This document shows, piece by piece, positions 59,986-64,000 of a DNA stretch of 64,000 nucleotides (position 1 is its first letter; each line of letters begins with the position of its first letter). Source of the DNA: Acidimicrobilacustris europaeus (lineage in GTDB: Bacteria; Actinomycetota; Acidimicrobiia; Acidimicrobiales; Acidimicrobilacustridaceae); assembly GCA_965194515.1 (NCBI GenBank), contig OZ239146.1:372001-436000 (forward strand). The letters run 5' to 3'. The notes below the pieces were generated by a model. It was not told where the DNA came from. It did no database searches and was given only the letters and a program-made list of their open reading frames with translations. Both the position numbers and the translations under genes were made by a program.

Positions 59986-60741
59986 TCAGTCGGCGCCAAG
60001 GATGGGCGGACGTTCGCCACCCCCATGGGCGGCGATTTCCGCACCCGTGATGTAACCAGCCAGATCGCTTGCGAGCCACACCGCGATATCGCCGACGTCG
60101 GAAGGCATCGCGAATCGGCCCATCGGGATTCCTGATTCGATGCGTTCGCGCTCGGGGCCTTCGCCGTAGAACAGCGCTGCTTGCTCGGTGAGGATCAAAC
60201 CAACAGTGATGGTGTTGACACGCACAGTCGGTGCCCATTCCATCGCAAGGGTGGTGGTGAGTTGCAACAGGCCGGCTTTGGCTGCGCCGTACGCCGCGGT
60301 GGTGGGTGAGGGGCGATTGGCCACGACGCTGCCGATGTTGATGATCGAACCGCCCTCGAGCTGGTTCACCATGTGGTGATGGGCGCGTTGCGCGACGTAA
60401 TAGGGGGCGAGCAGGTTGAGTTCGACGATTCGCTGGGTGAACGTTGGCGGAGCCTCTGCCGAATCAGCAGGAGGAGTGCCTCCGGCGTTGTTCACGACGC
60501 AATCGAGGCGACCGGCCACCGCAAATGCGGCATCGACGGCGGCGTAGGCGGCTTCACCGTCTCGGAGGTCGGCAGGGATGAAATGCCAGTCGGCCGGCAG
60601 CGGATTTTCCGCTTCTCGGCGGGCGCAAACGATGACTGTCGCGCCAGCGTCAGAGAACCGCTGGGCGATGCCTCGGCCCACGCCTTTGGTTCCGCCAGTA
60701 ATAAGGACAGAGCGTCCTGTGAGGTCGATCTCAAGCGCCAT
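59986..60741 (-). CDS. SDR of the HIP cluster (Rv3548c/Rv3549c-like)
   Basis: Protein of 251 aa. TGGTKGVGRG (~15-24), NNAGG, Ser in NIGSVVANRPSP, Tyr-x3-Lys in AYGAAKAGL, C-terminal ITGAEIAAHGGGE. It is divergent from echA20, the same arrangement as Rv3548c-Rv3549c/Rv3550 in M. tuberculosis. The specific keto/hydroxy intermediate is not assignable. Confidence 0.85.
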   Translation of the reverse strand: MALEIDLTGRSVLITGGTKGVGRGIAQRFSDAGATVIVCARREAENPLPADWHFIPADLRDGEAAYAAVDAAFAVAGRLDCVVNNAGGTPPADSAEAPPTFTQRIVELNLLAPYYVAQRAHHHMVNQLEGGSIINIGSVVANRPSPTTAAYGAAKAGLLQLTTTLAMEWAPTVRVNTITVGLILTEQAALFYGEGPERERIESGIPMGRFAMPSDVGDIAVWLASDLAGYITGAEIAAHGGGERPPILGAD

Positions 60742-60815
60742 GGGCGAACCCTACAACCGGGCCGGGATGGCTTCTCAGAAGGCCTCTCCCATCTGACGAT
60801 TGGCAGGTCACCGGC

Positions 60816-60821
60816 TAGCGT
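60816..60821 (+). promoter_or_regulatory. -10 element upstream of echA20
   Basis: TAGCGT ends 9 nt before ATG 60831; no Shine-Dalgarno. No KstR2-like operator was seen in this divergent gap. Confidence 0.4.
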
Positions 60822-60830
60822 CGGACGCCT

Positions 60831-61622
60831 ATGGGTATCGAAGTCACCGTTGGCACGGACGGCATTGCCGAGGTCGTGCAGAACTGTCCGCCGGTTAACG
60901 CCCTCACTGTGGCCGAGTGGTTCCAACTCGGCGACGAGATCCGCCGTCTTGGCGCCGATCGCAGTGTCCGGGCCGTCATTCTCCGTTCCGAGGGTCGTGG
61001 CTTCAACGCCGGCGTCGACATCAAGGAAATGCAGAACACCGAGGGCTTCGACGCCCTCATCGGGGCCAACAAGGGCTGTTATCACGCCTTTGCTGCGGTG
61101 TATGAGTGCGAGGTGCCAGTCGTTGCTGCAGTTGCTGGCTTCTGCGTCGGCGGTGGTATCGGTCTGGTCGGTAATGCCGATGTCATCGTGGCGTCCGACG
61201 ACGCGTTCTTCGGGCTTCCTGAGGTCGACCGTGGCGCACTTGGTGCAGCCACACACCTTTCACGTCTCGTCCCACAGCACAAGATGCGCGAAATGGTCTA
61301 CACATCAGCCAACGCAACTGCACAGCAGCTTCATGCCTGGGGTTCGGTGTCTCGAGTTGTTCCTCGTGACGAACTTCTTGCTGCTGCTCGCGAAATTGCC
61401 GGCAACATCGCTGCCAAGTCACCCACGGTGATTCGTGCTGCGAAGGAAAGTCTGAACGGCATCGACCTCTGGGATGTCAAGAAGTCCTACCGATTCGAGC
61501 AGGGCTTCACCTTCGAACTCAATCTTTCTGGTGTATCCGATGAACTACGCGACGACTTCGTCGCCGATGGAAAGACTGCGGGCTCCAGCGGAGCAACGAA
61601 GTCCGAGAAGGGAAAGAAGTAA
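60831..61622 (+). CDS. echA20: Enoyl-CoA hydratase-family ring-opening hydrolase EchA20
   Basis: Protein of 263 aa. Crotonase fold with RGFNAGVDIKEMQ (first oxyanion strand) and GFCVGGGIGLVGNADVIVAS (second). Placement immediately before ipdA-ipdB-ipdC is the mycobacterial order Rv3550-Rv3553. EchA20 there hydrolytically opens steroid ring D of a HIP-CoA intermediate. A Ser/Lys-rich C-terminal tail is extra. The stop is directly followed by the ipdA ATG. Confidence 0.88.
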   Translation: MGIEVTVGTDGIAEVVQNCPPVNALTVAEWFQLGDEIRRLGADRSVRAVILRSEGRGFNAGVDIKEMQNTEGFDALIGANKGCYHAFAAVYECEVPVVAAVAGFCVGGGIGLVGNADVIVASDDAFFGLPEVDRGALGAATHLSRLVPQHKMREMVYTSANATAQQLHAWGSVSRVVPRDELLAAAREIAGNIAAKSPTVIRAAKESLNGIDLWDVKKSYRFEQGFTFELNLSGVSDELRDDFVADGKTAGSSGATKSEKGKK

Positions 61623-62480
61623 ATGGCCGACAAGCGCATGACCGAAGATGAAGCGGTCGCAACGCTCTCCGACGGAATGACAATTGGCATTGGTGGCTGG
61701 GGTTCACGCCGCAAGCCGATGTCGTTGGTGCGTGCACTCCTGCGCACCGATCTCAAAGACCTCACCATCGTTTCCTACGGTGGCCCCGATGTTGGCCTCC
61801 TCTGCGCCGCCGGCAAGGTCAAGCGTCTTGTGTACGGCTTCGTTTCTCTCGATTCGATTGCGCTTGAACCACACTTCCGCGCTGCTCGCCAGAACGGCAC
61901 CATTCCCGAGGTCGTGGAATACGACGAGGGCATGTTGCAGTGGGGCCTTTATGCCGCATCGCTTCGTCTTCCGTTCCTTCCCACTCGCGCTGGTCTTGGT
62001 TCCGATGTCGTCAAGAACGATCCGAGCCTTCGTACGGTGAAGTCGCCCTATGCCGATGGTGAAGAACTCCTTGCGGTGCCGGCACTCAATCTCGACGCCG
62101 CGTTTGTGCATCTCAATCGCGCCGATGAACGCGGCAACGCACAGTTCCTCGGCCCCGACCTTTACTTCGATGACCTGTTCTTGAACGCTGCTGCGGTTGG
62201 TCGTCGTTTCTTGTCGGTCGAAAAGATCGTTCCAACCGAACAACTTCTCAAGAACGGCACGATCCACACCATGAAGATCAACCGTTCAATGGTCGACGGT
62301 GTGATCGAAGCTCCGAACGGCGCGCACTTCACAAGCTGCCAGCCCGATTACGAGCGTGACGAAAAGTTCCAGAAGGAATATGCCGACGCGGCCAAGGACC
62401 CAGAAACCTGGAAGGCATTTGTCGACACCTACCTCTCCGGCTCTGAAGCCGACTACCAGAAGGCGGTGGCAGCCCGATGA
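61623..62480 (+). CDS. ipdA: COCHEA-CoA hydrolase subunit IpdA
   Basis: Protein of 285 aa. Type I CoA-transferase-like alpha subunit: TIGIGGWGSRRKPMSLVRALL near the N-terminus and ALNLDAAFVHLNRADERGNAQF in the middle. With IpdB it forms the hydrolase that opens the last steroid ring (ring C) in Mycobacterium and Rhodococcus. It starts at the nucleotide after the echA20 stop and overlaps ipdB by ATGA, so a 1:1 complex is expected. Confidence 0.9.
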   Translation: MADKRMTEDEAVATLSDGMTIGIGGWGSRRKPMSLVRALLRTDLKDLTIVSYGGPDVGLLCAAGKVKRLVYGFVSLDSIALEPHFRAARQNGTIPEVVEYDEGMLQWGLYAASLRLPFLPTRAGLGSDVVKNDPSLRTVKSPYADGEELLAVPALNLDAAFVHLNRADERGNAQFLGPDLYFDDLFLNAAAVGRRFLSVEKIVPTEQLLKNGTIHTMKINRSMVDGVIEAPNGAHFTSCQPDYERDEKFQKEYADAAKDPETWKAFVDTYLSGSEADYQKAVAAR

Positions 62481-63235
62481 GCGATGCAACCCTTGGTGAA
62501 ATCTGTGTGGCAGCGGTGGCCGATACGTTCCGTGGAGACGGCGAAATCTTTGCCTCCGGGATGGGCACCATTCCTATGCTTGGTGCACGCTTGGCTCGTG
62601 CGACATTCGAGCCGGATCTCCTCATTAGCGATGGCGAAGCCTTTTTCGTCGCAAATGATCTGCCTATTGGCGGCACCGACAAAGAAGTCGAAGGTTGGAT
62701 TCCATTTCGCTCGGTGTTCGACACCCTCTGGGGCGGTCGTCGCCACGTGGTGATGGGCGCAAGCCAGATCGATTCCTTCGGTAACCAGAACATCGCCAAT
62801 ATCGGCGACTGGAACAAGCCGAAGTCGCAGTTACTTGGTGTGCGTGGGGCTCCTGGCAACACGATCAATCACACGACGTCGTACTTCATCGGCAATCAGA
62901 CCAACCGCGTGTTTGTCGAAAAGGTCGACACGGTTTCCGGCATTGGTTATGACCGCGCTGCGGAACTCGGCGATTGGGTGAAGGCAAATCACGAACTTCG
63001 CCGGGTTGTCACGAATCTTGCGGTCTATGACTTCAACACTCCCGATCACCGCATGCGCGTTGCATCGTTGCACCCGGGTGTTTCTATCGACGACGTGACC
63101 GCAGCGTGCTCGTTTGACCTCGTGATTCCTTCTGACATCCCGACGACTCGACTTCCGACTGACGAAGAACTTCGCGTGCTTCGCGAGGTTCTTGATCCCA
63201 AGTCGTTCCGCGACCGCGAACTTCCGGCGGCCTGA
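62477..63235 (+). CDS. ipdB: COCHEA-CoA hydrolase subunit IpdB
   Basis: Protein of 252 aa. Type I CoA-transferase-like beta subunit: GEIFASGMGTIPMLGARLARATFEPDLL, VVMGASQIDSFGNQNIANIGDW and HTTSYFIGNQTNRVFVEKVD. Partner of IpdA. The TGATG overlap links it to the next gene. Confidence 0.9.
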   Translation: MSDATLGEICVAAVADTFRGDGEIFASGMGTIPMLGARLARATFEPDLLISDGEAFFVANDLPIGGTDKEVEGWIPFRSVFDTLWGGRRHVVMGASQIDSFGNQNIANIGDWNKPKSQLLGVRGAPGNTINHTTSYFIGNQTNRVFVEKVDTVSGIGYDRAAELGDWVKANHELRRVVTNLAVYDFNTPDHRMRVASLHPGVSIDDVTAACSFDLVIPSDIPTTRLPTDEELRVLREVLDPKSFRDRELPAA

Positions 63236-64000
63236 TGCATCCCGCGCTCACGACACCGCTGCTCGATCTCCTCGGATCGAAGTACCCGATTGTCCAGACC
63301 GGTATGGGTTGGGTTGCGGGGCCGAAACTCGTTTCCGCAACATCGAATGCAGGTGCATTCGGCATCATCGCTTCGGCCACGATGACTTACGACGAACTCG
63401 TTGTTGCCATTGCCGAAACAAAGAAGCGCACGACCGCACCATTTGGTGTGAACATGCGTGCCGATGCCGACGACATCATGGATCGCCTCAAGCTCCTGGT
63501 TGCCGAGGGAATTCCCGTTGCATCATTTGCGCAAGCACCGAAAAAAGATCTGATCGAGTATTTGCACGATCACGGCATCAAGGTGATGCCCTCGATCGGC
63601 GCCAAGCGTCATGCCGAGAAAGTCATGGAGTGGGGCGTCGATGCCATTCTCGTGCAGGGTGGTGAAGGCGGCGGACATACCGGTTCGGTTCCGACCTCGC
63701 TGCTACTTCCCGAGGTCGTCGACGTCGTTGGCGGGCGTGTTCCCGTTGTAGCTGCCGGTGGTTACTTCGATGGCCGTGGCCTTGTGTCGGCCCTTGCCTA
63801 CGGTGCCTGTGGCATCGCGATGGGCACCCGGTTCCTGCTTACCTCCGATTCATCGGTACCGATGGAAGTGAAGAAGCAATACCTCGGAACGGCAGTTACG
63901 GGCACGGTCGTTACGACCAAGGTCGACGGCGCGCCTCATCGCGTGATTCGCACGAAGTTGGTTGACCAAATGGACGGCGCATCGCCGATCACCGCCGTTC
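63235..64000 (+). CDS. ipdC: IpdC-like nitronate-monooxygenase-family flavoprotein (3' end outside window)
   Basis: The frame is open from ATG 63235 to the window edge (255 codons). The N-terminus reads MHPALTTPLLDLLGSKYPIVQTGMGW; AGAFGIIASATMT, FGVNMRAD, VQGGEGGGHTGS and PVVAAGGYFDGRGL give the FMN-binding TIM barrel of the 2-nitropropane dioxygenase/NMO family. Rv3553 (IpdC) has this position and family and is needed for HIP-CoA breakdown. Overlaps ipdB by one base (TGATG). Confidence 0.87.
   Translation, partial: MHPALTTPLLDLLGSKYPIVQTGMGWVAGPKLVSATSNAGAFGIIASATMTYDELVVAIAETKKRTTAPFGVNMRADADDIMDRLKLLVAEGIPVASFAQAPKKDLIEYLHDHGIKVMPSIGAKRHAEKVMEWGVDAILVQGGEGGGHTGSVPTSLLLPEVVDVVGGRVPVVAAGGYFDGRGLVSALAYGACGIAMGTRFLLTSDSSVPMEVKKQYLGTAVTGTVVTTKVDGAPHRVIRTKLVDQMDGASPITAV

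Noticed and set aside
60742..60830. KstR2 or KstR operator in the SDR/echA20 gap
   Set aside because: No AnCAAGnnCTTGnT or TnnAACnnGTTnnA match could be found by eye.
60373..61431. 352-codon plus-strand frame
   Set aside because: It overlaps a well-supported SDR (minus) and echA20 (other frame) and has no domain.

Overview
The window is a dense, roughly 60% GC stretch from an actinobacterium. The order lexA / LysM cell-division gene / nrdR matches Mycobacterium (lexA-Rv2719c-nrdR), LexA operators are of the CGAAC-N4-GTTCG type, and F420-type luciferase-like enzymes and mycobacterial-type steroid ring C/D genes are present. An Acidimicrobiia-like member (Ilumatobacter relatives) is plausible, but that placement is inference. 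No rRNA, tRNA, CRISPR array, IS element or phage gene was recognised.

Region 1 (1-6.9 kb), DNA precursors and damage response: the 3' end of dapE, lexA, a divergent SOS-type LysM cell-division gene, nrdR, a RibD-like reductase and B12-dependent nrdJ. The control DNA is unusually rich. There are four LexA-type operators, a phased array of DnaA-box-like 9-mers (3437-3494), and a good nrdJ promoter with two NrdR-type boxes. Region 2 (7-12.5 kb) holds envelope and miscellaneous genes: a coupled DUF1800/DUF1501 Tat-exported pair, a methyltransferase, an HSL-type esterase and a peptidoglycan-binding lipoprotein.

Region 3 (12.6-30.1 kb) is a catabolic block. It carries a class III CoA-transferase, alpha/beta hydrolase, thiolase-like protein, amidohydrolase-2 proteins, SDRs, LLM oxidoreductases, acyl-CoA synthetases, a paired acyl-CoA dehydrogenase, TetR and MarR regulators and an APH-like kinase. 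Region 4 (30.3-35.3 kb) is a branched-chain-amino-acid-type ABC transporter with fused LivH-LivM, LivG, LivF, a 117-residue two-TM protein and an SDR. Region 5 (35.3-46.3 kb) has a minus-strand SDR/epimerase/LLM operon, a second acyl-CoA dehydrogenase pair, a YHYH lipoprotein and an N-acyl-D-amino-acid deacylase-like amidohydrolase. Region 6 (46.4-55.6 kb) has aldehyde and alcohol dehydrogenases, an SDR, and a second complete Liv-type transporter with its binding protein, again ending in a 117-residue two-TM protein.

Region 7 (55.7-64 kb) closely resembles the actinobacterial HIP (steroid rings C/D) pathway: fadE30-like and ipdF-like genes, an SDR, echA20, ipdA, ipdB and a truncated ipdC. An amidohydrolase-like protein without the usual N-terminal metal histidine and an APH-like kinase are interspersed. 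The whole suggests uptake and CoA-dependent breakdown of steroid- or terpenoid-like substrates.

Most promising undescribed element: a 117-aa two-TM protein encoded directly after livF in both transporter operons. Both systems also share a C-terminal tail on the fused permease and a degenerate LivG signature loop. Two start-site styles recur: leaderless genes with TANNNT 6-7 nt before the start codon, and operon-first genes with a GGGGGA(A) leader.
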